Of a stretch of 49,560 nt of DNA, positions 16,854-24,957 are shown piece by piece. Below the pieces are notes generated by a model, which saw only the letters and a program-made list of their open reading frames with translations, was not told where the DNA came from and searched no databases. The stretch comes from Pedobacter sp. (GTDB lineage Bacteria; Bacteroidota; Bacteroidia; Sphingobacteriales; Sphingobacteriaceae). The stretch covers positions 1 through 49,560 of the forward strand of contig JACMPF010000139.1 in the NCBI GenBank assembly GCA_014377665.1, in the 5' to 3' direction. How positions within the stretch are numbered: the first letter of the stretch is position 1; every line of letters starts with the position of its first letter. The translations under genes were made by a program, and so were the position numbers.

Positions 16854-18194
16854 ATGAAAAAAATCCTACTGCTTTTATTAGTAAATTTTTGCACAGGCAG
16901 CTCATTCTCACAAAATAAAAGTGCATCGATAAAGCCGGAGTTAAAGATTCAAAAGAATTTAACTGATGACCAATTGCTGGACCTTGTTCAAAAGCAAACT
17001 TTCCGTTACTTCTGGGATTTCGCACATCCGGTAAGTGGAATGGCGAGAGAACGGAGCAATGTTGCCTTTGACTATGGAACAGAAGTAGTAACAACAGGAG
17101 GTACTGGATTTGGAGTCATGGCAACGATTGTTGCCGCAGAGCGCAAATGGATTGGGAGAGACACAGCTGCAAGATTTTTATTGAAAATGGTCAAATTTCT
17201 TGGTAAGGCAGATGCATATCATGGGGTTTTTCCGCATTGGCTTAATGGAGGAACAGGAAAGATTATACCTTTCAGCCGCAAAGATGATGGAGCAGATTTA
17301 GTAGAATCTTCCTTTTTATTCCAGGGATTATTAACTGTACGTCAGTACTTTAATGCTGACAATCCTGTAGAAAATGACTTAAGAAACCGAATCAATGGCC
17401 TTTGGTCTGACATAGAGTGGGACTGGTTTACCAGAGGTGGAGAAGAAGTATTATACTGGCATTGGAGTCCAAATAATGACTGGGCTATGAATTTCCCTTT
17501 AAGGGGTTACAATGAATGCCTGATCACATATGTGCTTGCCGCATCGGCAACAAGATACCCGGTAACCGCTTCCGTTTACCACAGAGGTTGGGTACAAAGT
17601 AACTTTTTTCTCAATGGCAAAGAATTCTACGGTCATAAATTACCCTTAGGCTTTGACAATGGAGGGCCCTTGTTCTTCTCGCATTACTCGTTCCTTGGAC
17701 TAGATCCAAGGGGATTAAAAGACAGATATGCAGATTATTGGGAGCAAAACAAAAACCACACACTAATCAATCGAGCATACGTTCTTGCCAATCCTAAAAA
17801 ATTCAAAGGCTATGGCGAAAACAGCTGGGGTTTAACTGCAAGTGATAGCTGGGTTGGCTACGCAGCGCATTCGCCTTCAGAAGATCTCGGTGTGATCACC
17901 CCTACTGCTGCGTTGTCGGCATTCCCCTATACTCCTGAGTATTCAATGCAGGCTTTAAAGCATTTTTACTTTGACCTTGGGGATAAATTATGGACTGAAT
18001 ATGGCTTTATTGATGCCTTCAGTGAAGAAAAAAATTGGTATGCAAAATCACATCTCGCCATTGATCAGGGCCCAATCATTGTGATGATAGAAAATTACAG
18101 GACAGGCTTATTGTGGAAATTGTTTATGAGTAGTCCAGAAATTAAAGATGGCCTTAAGAAATTGGGCTTTGAAGATCCAGCCGCTAAAAAATAA
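16854..18194 (+). CDS. GH144-type (PF10091) periplasmic beta-1,2-glucan hydrolase
   Basis: The ATG at 16854 gives 446 residues with a simple signal peptide (ending SSFSQ) and no lipobox, so it is probably soluble in the periplasm. An earlier start inside the previous gene is rejected because it would bury the signal. The catalytic (alpha/alpha)6-barrel is a diverged paralogue of the upstream gene: it shares TFRYFWDFAHPVSGMARER, DDGADLVES, WHWSPNNDW and AIDQGPIIVMIENYR, but lacks the Ig-like domain. By analogy with known GH144 pairs it may trim oligosaccharides to sophorose after import. Exo- versus endo-action cannot be settled from sequence alone. Confidence 0.87.
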   Translation: MKKILLLLLVNFCTGSSFSQNKSASIKPELKIQKNLTDDQLLDLVQKQTFRYFWDFAHPVSGMARERSNVAFDYGTEVVTTGGTGFGVMATIVAAERKWIGRDTAARFLLKMVKFLGKADAYHGVFPHWLNGGTGKIIPFSRKDDGADLVESSFLFQGLLTVRQYFNADNPVENDLRNRINGLWSDIEWDWFTRGGEEVLYWHWSPNNDWAMNFPLRGYNECLITYVLAASATRYPVTASVYHRGWVQSNFFLNGKEFYGHKLPLGFDNGGPLFFSHYSFLGLDPRGLKDRYADYWEQNKNHTLINRAYVLANPKKFKGYGENSWGLTASDSWVGYAAHSPSEDLGVITPTAALSAFPYTPEYSMQALKHFYFDLGDKLWTEYGFIDAFSEEKNWYAKSHLAIDQGPIIVMIENYRTGLLWKLFMSSPEIKDGLKKLGFEDPAAKK

Positions 18195-18219
18195 CTATAT
18201 TAACTCCAAATTTTAAACC

Positions 18220-18876
18220 ATGTCTAAAAACTTAAAATCCCTGATTGTAATGGTATTGATTTCTATGAGTGCTATTGCGCAGAATAAACCTTTTTGGAAT
18301 GAGGTTCACGAATTTCAAAAGAAAGATAGTATTTCGATGCCAGAAAGTAATGGAATCGTTTTTATTGGGAGCTCATCATTAAGGATGTGGACCGATTTGG
18401 AGCAAACTTTCAAAAGTTACAACGCAATAAACAGAGGATTCGGTGGTTCGGAACTGACTAATGCAAATGATTGGATTAAAGAATTAGTACTGGTATATAA
18501 GCCCAGACAAGTAGTAATATATAGCGGAGAAAATGATATTGCTTCCGGCGCCACTGCAGAGCAGACTTATGATCGTTTTTTAACCTTCTTTACTAACCTA
18601 CGCAAGCATCTTCCTAAAGCAAACATCACCTACATTTCAATGAAATTAAGTCCTTCAAGGTCTAAATTCTCAGACGTAGTATTATCTGCAAATGCAAAGA
18701 TTAAGGATTATATCTCTGGGCAAAAGAATACAGGATATATTGACATTGCCTCAAAAATGCTTGACAGCAACGGTGAAAACAGACCTGAACTTTTCCAAGC
18801 TGACATGCTCCATATGAAACCAGCAGGTTACGAAATATGGACTAAAAAAATTACCCCCTATTTAAAAAAGAAATAA
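18220..18876 (+). CDS. SGNH/GDSL-family periplasmic esterase
   Basis: A 218-residue secreted SGNH hydrolase with a signal peptide ending AIAQ. All four blocks are present: block I FIGSSSLRMW (catalytic serine S51), block II glycine in NRGFGGSEL, block III asparagine in YSGENDIASG (N105), and block V aspartate-histidine in DMLHMKPAGY (D195, H198). The family removes acyl groups from sugars and lipids. Sitting between GH144 and GH3 in one operon, it could strip acyl substituents such as succinyl groups from bacterial cyclic or osmoregulated beta-1,2-glucans before GH3 acts. That substrate is inference from context only. Confidence 0.88.
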   Translation: MSKNLKSLIVMVLISMSAIAQNKPFWNEVHEFQKKDSISMPESNGIVFIGSSSLRMWTDLEQTFKSYNAINRGFGGSELTNANDWIKELVLVYKPRQVVIYSGENDIASGATAEQTYDRFLTFFTNLRKHLPKANITYISMKLSPSRSKFSDVVLSANAKIKDYISGQKNTGYIDIASKMLDSNGENRPELFQADMLHMKPAGYEIWTKKITPYLKKK

Positions 18877-18883
18877 CTGAATT

Positions 18884-21181
18884 ATGAAGTATAAATGCAT
18901 TTTAGGCATGGCAATGTTGCTATGCCTGACTGCGCACGCGCAGAAAAAACCACTCCTCAAGCCTGCTAATGAGAAAATGAATAAATTTGTTGACGGCCTC
19001 TTGATAAAGATGACGCTTGATGAAAAGTTAGGACAACTTAACCTCTTGACGGGAGGAGAGGCTACTACAGGTTCAGTTGTAAGTACCGGCGTTGAAGACA
19101 AAATCAGGAAAGGGCAAGTTGGCGGTATCTTTAGCCTCACTACACCAGCAAGAATAAGGAAGGTGCAAGAAATTGCAGTTACCCAAACCCGTTTAAAAAT
19201 TCCTATGATATTTGGTCAGGATGTTATCCATGGCTATAAAACTACTTTTCCAATACCATTGGGAATGTCTTGTACTTGGGATATGGGCCTTATCCAAAAA
19301 ACTGCACGTATTGCAGCTATAGAAGCGAGTGCTGATGGATTAAACTGGACCTTTTCACCTATGGTAGATATTTCCAGAGATCCAAGATGGGGTAGAATTT
19401 CTGAAGGTTCAGGAGAGGATACCTATCTAGGTTCACAAATAGCAAAAGCGATGGTTATGGGCTATCAGGGCGATGATCTTTCAAAAAACAACACCATCAT
19501 GGCTTGTTTAAAGCACTTTGCATTATACGGAGCAGCAGAAGCGGGAAGAGATTACAATACAACAGATATGAGTCTGCATCGTATGTACAATGAATATTTA
19601 CCTCCATACAAAGCGGCGATAGACGCAGGCGCAGGAAGTGTGATGACTTCTTTCAATGACATTAATGGCGTACCCGCTACTGCCAACAAATGGTTAATGA
19701 CAGATCTGCTGAGAAAGCAATGGGGATTTAAAGGCTTTGTAGTTACCGATTATACTGCCGTAAATGAATTAATTGACCATGGATTGGGTGATTTACAGAC
19801 GGTTTCTGCATTGTCAATCAATGCTGGGGTAGATATGGATATGGTTGGGGAAGGATTTCTTACTACATTAAAAAAATCTTTAGAACAAGGTAAAGTCAAG
19901 CTAACGCAAATTGACCAGGCTTGCCGGTTAATATTAGAGGCAAAATACAAACTGGGATTGTTCGAAGATCCTTTTAGATATTGCAATGAAGAACGGGCAA
20001 AAACCGAAATTCTAAAGCCTGAGCATTTGCAACTCGCCCGAGAAGCAGCAGGACAATCATTTGTTTTGCTAAAAAATGAGGGTCAGGTTCTTCCCTTGCG
20101 TAAAACTGGCACAGTCGCTCTGATTGGGCCATTAGCTAATACTGGCACCAATATGCCCGGTACCTGGAGCGTAAATTCAGACCTTGCAAATACGGTTTCT
20201 TTACTTGATGGCATGAAGGCAACATTAGGAAATCAGGTAAAGATCCTTCACAGTTTTGGAGCAAACCTGATGGCTGATGAAGAATATCAAAAAAGAGCAA
20301 CTATGTTTGGTCGTGATATTCCAAGAGATCCACGATCTGAGGAAGACATTATTAAAGAAGCTGTTGACATTGCAAAGAAATCGGATGTAGTAGTTGCCGC
20401 TTTAGGAGAATCATCTGAAATGACTGGCGAAAGCTCGAGCAGAACGAATCTCGACATCCCTGAAACTCAAAAAAGACTTCTTGAGGCATTACTTAAAACG
20501 GGAAAACCCGTAGTACTTGTGTTATTCTCTGGAAGACCTTTGACTTTGAGTTGGGAGGCTCAGAACGTACCGGCAATACTAAACGTCTGGTTTGGCGGAA
20601 CAGAAACTGCTAAAGCAGTTACGGATGTTTTATTTGGCGATGTTAATCCTTCTGGTAAATTGACGACGACCTTCCCTAAAAATGTTGGTCAGATTCCTCT
20701 GTACTATAGCCATAAGAACACTGGCCGACCTTTAGTTGAAGGTCAATGGTTTTCCAAGTTCAAATCGAACTATCTAGATGTAGATAATGATCCGCTATAT
20801 CCATTCGGATATGGTCTGAGCTACACTACTTACGTCTACAGCGATTTAAAGATGAGTAACACAAGCTTTAGTAAAGGAGGTTCAGTTACCGCTTCAATCG
20901 TAGTTAAAAATACCGGATCGAGAGAAGGAAGAGAAATAGTCCAACTTTATGTACAGGATTTGGTAGGTTCTGAAACAAGACCTGTCAAGGAGTTAAAAGG
21001 ATTTCAGAAAATCAGATTGGTTCCCGGAGAGCAGAAAACGGTAACTTTTAAGATCAGTTCAGATGACTTAAGGTTCTATAATGCAGCCTTGAAATATGAT
21101 TCTGAACCCGGCGATTTCAAAATATTTATTGGTGGAAATTCAAAGGATGTGATGGAAAGCTCCTTTAAACTTAAAAACTAG
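18884..21181 (+). CDS. bglX: GH3 family beta-glucosidase (periplasmic)
   Basis: A 765-residue, full-length GH3 enzyme with a signal peptide ending AHAQ. The N-terminal barrel contains the KHF motif (210-212) and the nucleophile aspartate D289 in VVTDY; the usual third residue W is replaced by Y. The second domain holds the acid/base candidate E516 in GESSSRTNLDIP, and a fibronectin-III-like domain closes the protein (from about 660). It hydrolyses terminal beta-glucose from oligosaccharides. As last gene of the PUL it most likely cleaves sophorose and short beta-1,2-glucooligosaccharides to glucose. It starts 7 bases after the SGNH gene. Confidence 0.93.
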   Translation: MKYKCILGMAMLLCLTAHAQKKPLLKPANEKMNKFVDGLLIKMTLDEKLGQLNLLTGGEATTGSVVSTGVEDKIRKGQVGGIFSLTTPARIRKVQEIAVTQTRLKIPMIFGQDVIHGYKTTFPIPLGMSCTWDMGLIQKTARIAAIEASADGLNWTFSPMVDISRDPRWGRISEGSGEDTYLGSQIAKAMVMGYQGDDLSKNNTIMACLKHFALYGAAEAGRDYNTTDMSLHRMYNEYLPPYKAAIDAGAGSVMTSFNDINGVPATANKWLMTDLLRKQWGFKGFVVTDYTAVNELIDHGLGDLQTVSALSINAGVDMDMVGEGFLTTLKKSLEQGKVKLTQIDQACRLILEAKYKLGLFEDPFRYCNEERAKTEILKPEHLQLAREAAGQSFVLLKNEGQVLPLRKTGTVALIGPLANTGTNMPGTWSVNSDLANTVSLLDGMKATLGNQVKILHSFGANLMADEEYQKRATMFGRDIPRDPRSEEDIIKEAVDIAKKSDVVVAALGESSEMTGESSSRTNLDIPETQKRLLEALLKTGKPVVLVLFSGRPLTLSWEAQNVPAILNVWFGGTETAKAVTDVLFGDVNPSGKLTTTFPKNVGQIPLYYSHKNTGRPLVEGQWFSKFKSNYLDVDNDPLYPFGYGLSYTTYVYSDLKMSNTSFSKGGSVTASIVVKNTGSREGREIVQLYVQDLVGSETRPVKELKGFQKIRLVPGEQKTVTFKISSDDLRFYNAALKYDSEPGDFKIFIGGNSKDVMESSFKLKN

Positions 21182-21190
21182 ATTTTGATA

Positions 21191-21223
21191 TGGCTGTTGG
21201 ATATGAGTGACGTTCAACAGCCA
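21191..21223. terminator. Hairpin between convergent GH3 and yebC genes
   Basis: TGGCTGTTG and CAACAGCCA form a perfect 9-bp stem with a 15-base loop in the 53-base gap between two convergent genes. There is no good T-run on either side, so it is only a possible terminator; it could also act as an RNA end protector. Confidence 0.45.
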
Positions 21224-21234
21224 AATCACCTTCT

Positions 21235-21960
21235 TTACTCAGCCATATTGTGGTAAACGGCCTGAACATCGTCATCCTCTTCCAATTTATCAATTAATTT
21301 AAAGACGTCAACAGCTTGTTCTTCTGTAATAGGCATAGTAGAAAGTGAGATTCTTTCCAATTTTGCACTTTTCATTTCAACACCAAGTTCTTCTAAAGCC
21401 TTTTGCATTTTTCCAAAATCTTCGAAAGCTGTTTGAACTACCGAGATATCTGTTCCGTCTTCGTCAGCTTCCAAATACAATTCTTCAAGACCGGCATCGA
21501 TCAGTTCAAATTCTAATTCTTCCAGGTCTTTTTCTCCAGGGAGAAACCTAAAGATCGATTTTCGATTAAAAATAAAATCCAGTGATCCGGTTTTACCTAG
21601 CGCACCGCCTGTCTTATTGAAATAACTGCGTACGTTCGCTACCGTTCTGTTTGTATTATCGGTAGCTGTTTCAATAAGGATAGCTACACCATGCGAGGCA
21701 TAACCCTCGTAAACATGCTCTTCGTAACCGTTTTCATCCTTATTAGATGCACGTTTGATGGCCGCATCTACAGTATGCTTTGGCATATTAACAGCCTTTG
21801 AATTTTGAATGGCCGTACGCAGGCGGGAATTAGTGTCAGGGCTAGGTCCTCCATCTTTAACGGCCATGACAATCTCTTTACCTATCCTTGTAAACTGAAC
21901 CGCCATTTTGGCCCAGCGCTTAAATTTACGTTCTTTTCTGAATTCGAATGCTCTTCCCAT
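21235..21960 (-). CDS. YebC/PmpR family regulator or translation factor
   Basis: A 241-residue YebC-family protein, complete and typical. It begins MGRAFEFRKERKFKRWAKMA, a common variant of the family's 'GHSKW' opening, followed by GGPSPDTNSRLRTAIQNSKAVNMP and the conserved YEGYASHGVAILIE. Members have been described as DNA-binding regulators and, more recently, as factors relieving ribosome stalling at proline-rich sites. The sequence does not say which applies here. It is cytoplasmic and forms a single-gene unit on the minus strand, convergent with the PUL. Confidence 0.93.
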   Translation of the reverse strand: MGRAFEFRKERKFKRWAKMAVQFTRIGKEIVMAVKDGGPSPDTNSRLRTAIQNSKAVNMPKHTVDAAIKRASNKDENGYEEHVYEGYASHGVAILIETATDNTNRTVANVRSYFNKTGGALGKTGSLDFIFNRKSIFRFLPGEKDLEELEFELIDAGLEELYLEADEDGTDISVVQTAFEDFGKMQKALEELGVEMKSAKLERISLSTMPITEEQAVDVFKLIDKLEEDDDVQAVYHNMAE

Positions 21961-22063
21961 GTTTGCTTATATTTTGGTCCATGTCTTGTGGTTTACAAGT
22001 TACGGACGATTTTTATCATTTATTACGAGGCCCTGAATAAATTCAGAATAACACTATCATGCC

Positions 22064-23008
22064 TTATTTTTGCAGGTTTTTAAACATATCTGCTGTCATT
22101 TGTGTCAGGTCAAATTCCGGCTTCCAACCCCAGTCACTTCTCGCGAGGCTATCATCAATCGATTTCGGCCAGCTGTTGGCGATCAGTTGCCTTGGATCGT
22201 TGTCTGTATAGGTCAATCTAAAGTCAGTTATATGCTTCCTAATTTCTACGGCAAGAATTTCTGGTGTAAAACTTACACCTGTGAAATTATAACTGGAACG
22301 CATTGAAATTCTATTTGCCGGCGCATTCATCAGTTCAATGGTTCCGCGGATGGCGTCATCCATATACATCATTGGTAATTCTGTACCTGCATTCAAAAAC
22401 GAAGCATAACTACCCCTTTTTAAGGCCTCATGAAATATATGAATGGCATAATCTGTAGTTCCGCCGCCTGGAGCAGCTTTCCAACTGATCAATCCCGGAT
22501 AACGAATGCTTCTAACATCAAGACCAAACTTTTGGTGGTAGTATTCGCACCAGCGCTCGCCCGCTAATTTGCTAATTCCATAAACCGTATTTGGATCCAT
22601 CACACAAAACTGGGGCGTATTGTCCTTAGGCGAATTCGGGCCGAAAACAGCAATCGAACTCGGCCAATATACTTTAGCAGTTCTATAAGTTATAGCCAGA
22701 TCCAGGATATTCAGCAAGCCATTCATATTTAAATCCCAGGCCAATTTTGGATTTTGCTCACCCGTAGCAGAAAGCAATGCTGCTAAAAGGTATACATGTG
22801 TTGGTTTGTACTTTTTAAAAATACTGTTTAGCGTCTCTTTTTCAAGAACATTGACGAATTCAAAGGGGCCTGAATTTTTGATATCATAATCCGGTCTTCT
22901 GATATCACAAGCAATCACATTATCTTCTCCGTAGGTTTTACGTAAAGCACTTACCAGTTCTGTCCCAATTTGCCCATTCGAACCAAGTACAATTATCTTT
23001 TCAGCCAT
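22064..23008 (-). CDS. SDR-type L-threonine 3-dehydrogenase / NAD-dependent epimerase
   Basis: An extended short-chain dehydrogenase of 314 residues. The NAD-binding GSNGQIG (9-15) sits at the start and the catalytic Y143-x3-K147 in VYGISK. The surrounding WPSSIAVFGP, PNTVYGISKLAGERWCEYYH and SIRYPGLISW closely fit the UDP-galactose-4-epimerase-like L-threonine dehydrogenases of Bacteroidota, which convert threonine to 2-amino-3-ketobutyrate. I call this the best guess; a nucleotide-sugar epimerase is the alternative. The ATG at 23008 is chosen over an upstream frame because it begins at the first strand and has a good promoter 18 bases upstream. Confidence 0.83.
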   Translation of the reverse strand: MAEKIIVLGSNGQIGTELVSALRKTYGEDNVIACDIRRPDYDIKNSGPFEFVNVLEKETLNSIFKKYKPTHVYLLAALLSATGEQNPKLAWDLNMNGLLNILDLAITYRTAKVYWPSSIAVFGPNSPKDNTPQFCVMDPNTVYGISKLAGERWCEYYHQKFGLDVRSIRYPGLISWKAAPGGGTTDYAIHIFHEALKRGSYASFLNAGTELPMMYMDDAIRGTIELMNAPANRISMRSSYNFTGVSFTPEILAVEIRKHITDFRLTYTDNDPRQLIANSWPKSIDDSLARSDWGWKPEFDLTQMTADMFKNLQK

Positions 23009-23025
23009 GTTTTTTATTGATGCGG

Positions 23026-23057
23026 CAAAGTTATAAAAATGCCACAAACACCCCCAA
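23026..23057 (-). promoter_or_regulatory. Bacteroidota promoter of the threonine dehydrogenase gene
   Basis: On the minus strand, TTG (23057-23055) and TAACTTTG (23033-23026) are spaced by 21 bases, matching the TTTG/TAnnTTTG consensus. Transcription would begin about 12 bases before the ATG at 23008. Confidence 0.65.
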
Positions 23058-23376
23058 GTCGGCAACAATTTATTTGGTATGTAGAAAACATTTGAAAAAC
23101 AAAATTAGTTTACAAGTAAAACACATTTCAGTACAGAGATATTTTGAAAGCAGTTTGTTACAAGCTGATAAGGTCAAAAGCCAACCAAAGCTATTTAAAG
23201 GACGATAGCATGGCGGATTCGCGATCAGACCATTTCCTTTCTTGGCAAACCCCGCCTTCTACTGAGCCTTTTCGCCTTGCTGAATTCCTTTCAATATCTC
23301 AACGACGAAAGTCAGCCTTGGTCAAAGTCCCGGCAATAAATTACACCTGAAAGGTTGTTTTCTATGGCCCCATTTC

Positions 23377-23416
23377 TGCTCCTGAGCACTAAATAAATTG
23401 AGTTCGATCAGGAGCA
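23377..23416. repeat. Inverted repeat, 9-bp arms
   Basis: TGCTCCTGA (23377-23385) and TCAGGAGCA (23408-23416) are perfect inverted repeats separated by 22 bases. There is no T-run, so it is not a standard terminator. It could be a protein-binding site, an RNA hairpin or a relic of a mobile-element end. Confidence 0.5.
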
Positions 23417-23663
23417 CGATTGTCATTGCGAATACTTTCAATTTAAATACCTAAGTCTCAGGCTGAGGTTCGTATTCAGGGTGATGCGTTTGTTTCAGTT
23501 CGATCTGTGGATACTCCTGACAACTGCGTTACCGCCTTCAGGGCATTAAAAACGCCCCTAAGTAACAAAAACATAATAATTTTACCTAAATTGTGTATTT
23601 AGAACACTAACTATTTATTTTTTCTTAATATTACAAAACGAAAGATATTTAGCACACAACTAA

Positions 23664-23771
23664 GTTAACGAAGCCACCAAATATGAACTGCCAGATCCAG
23701 AACATTTCTGTCTTGAATTACCTCAATTTAATGATTTTGAAGAGGCTGTATTGGTTGGTTTCAAACAATGA
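23664..23771 (+). pseudogene. Possible gene remnant without start codon
   Basis: The frame running from just after a TAA (23661) to a TGA (23769-23771) encodes about 35 residues with protein-like composition: VNEATKYELPDPEHF, then CLELPQFNDFEEAVLVGFKQ. There is no ATG, GTG or TTG near its beginning. Its stop overlaps an ATG at 23768 in ATGA fashion. It looks like the C-terminal end of a lost gene; I do not recognise the family. Confidence 0.35.
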
Positions 23772-23791
23772 AAATAGGTAACCTTAATTTA

Positions 23792-24952
23792 ATGAAAACG
23801 AGAAAAATTAGAATGGGCATGGTAGGTGGAGGTAAAGATGCATTCATCGGAGCCGTACACCGCATAGCTGCAAACATTGACGGTCAGGTAGAATTCTGCT
23901 GTGGAGCATTGAGTATCAATCCTGAAGTGGCACGCGAATCTGGCGAAATGCTTTTTTTACCTGAAGACAGGATTTACCTTACCTACGAGGAAATGATCGA
24001 GAAGGAAAGTAAACTTCCTGCTGATAAACGCATTGACTTTGTAACTATCGTTACACCAAACTTCGCACATTTTGGCCCAGCTATGATGGCGTTAAACAAT
24101 GGATTCAATGTAGTGATCGAAAAACCAATCGCTCTTTCATTAGATGAGGCAAAACAGTTACAACAAAAGGTAGAGGAAACAGGCTTGCTGTTATGCCTTA
24201 CTCACACTTACTCTGGTTATCCAATGGTAAAACAGGCCAAACAAATGGTTAAGGATGGCGCATTTGGAAAAATAAGAAAGGTGATGGTTGAGTATCCTCA
24301 GGGATGGTTAAGCACACTTACCGAGCGTGAAGGAAATGCTGGTGCTGCATGGAGGACTGATCCAACGAAAAGTGGAAAAAGTGGTTGCATGGGTGATATT
24401 GGAACCCACGCAGCGCAACTTGCAGAATATATATCAGGATTAAAAATCACCAAACTTTGTGCTGATCTTAATATTGTAGTAGAAGGTCGCGGACTAGATG
24501 ATGATGGTAACGTCTTATTAAAGTTCGACAACGGCGCAAGTGGTGTGCTTTCGGCATCGCAAGTGGCAGCGGGAGAAGAAAATGCATTGGCTATAAGAAT
24601 ATATGGTGAAAAAGGCGGTCTTGAATGGCATCAAATGGAGCCAAACACCTTATTGGTAAAATGGCTGACTGAGCCAGCACAGGTTTATCGTGCAGGACAA
24701 GCCTATCTTTCTGATGCTGCGAAACACAATACCCGTGTTCCGGGAGGACATCCTGAAGGATATCTTGAGGCTTTCGCAAACATTTACAGAAACTTCACAT
24801 TGACTTTATCTGCAAAAATACACGGGACAACTCCTACTGATGCGATGTTAGACTTCCCAAGAGTGGAAGATGGTGTGCGGGGTATGACATTTATCGATAG
24901 CGTAGTGGCATCAAGCCAGTCTGACCAAAAATGGTTTGATTTTAATTCTTAA
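23792..24952 (+). CDS. Gfo/Idh/MocA family oxidoreductase (cytoplasmic)
   Basis: A 386-residue NAD(P)-dependent sugar oxidoreductase. The Rossmann start MGMVGGGKDAF and the EKPIALS motif, with its conserved lysine, are clear, as is the C-terminal alpha/beta domain with MGDIGTHAAQL. There is no signal peptide. I use the ATG at 23792 (MKTRKIRMG); an in-frame ATG at 23768 would add eight residues. The family interconverts hydroxyl and keto groups on sugars. At the head of an operon with a DUF1080 protein and exported homologues, it probably handles 3-keto sugars in the cytoplasm, perhaps reducing 3-ketoglucose to glucose. That direction is inference. Confidence 0.9.
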   Translation: MKTRKIRMGMVGGGKDAFIGAVHRIAANIDGQVEFCCGALSINPEVARESGEMLFLPEDRIYLTYEEMIEKESKLPADKRIDFVTIVTPNFAHFGPAMMALNNGFNVVIEKPIALSLDEAKQLQQKVEETGLLLCLTHTYSGYPMVKQAKQMVKDGAFGKIRKVMVEYPQGWLSTLTEREGNAGAAWRTDPTKSGKSGCMGDIGTHAAQLAEYISGLKITKLCADLNIVVEGRGLDDDGNVLLKFDNGASGVLSASQVAAGEENALAIRIYGEKGGLEWHQMEPNTLLVKWLTEPAQVYRAGQAYLSDAAKHNTRVPGGHPEGYLEAFANIYRNFTLTLSAKIHGTTPTDAMLDFPRVEDGVRGMTFIDSVVASSQSDQKWFDFNS

Positions 24953-24957
24953 AAAGC

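Larger units (their letters stand above)
23058..23791. other. Gene-poor region between tdh-like gene and oxidoreductase operon
   Basis: About 730 bases without a convincing gene. Open frames across 23017-23350 have unlikely amino-acid content and no family look. The middle (about 23200-23560) seems richer in G+C than the flanks and contains stop codons in all frames. The right end holds a start-less, coding-like stretch (23664-23771). It may be the remains of an old gene or insertion. The operon promoter should lie within about 150 bases of 23792, but no clean TAnnTTTG was found. Confidence 0.5.

Noticed and set aside
15191-18194. GH144 pair as an assembly duplication
   Set aside because: The two genes differ widely in sequence and N-terminal architecture, so they are old paralogues.
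23017-23350. Two plus-strand open frames of 63-68 codons
   Set aside because: They overlap the promoter and start of the dehydrogenase gene or each other, have unlikely composition and show no recognisable domain.
23058-23791. Insertion sequence or integrative element
   Set aside because: No transposase, integrase, matched terminal repeats or target duplication could be identified; only one isolated inverted repeat is present.
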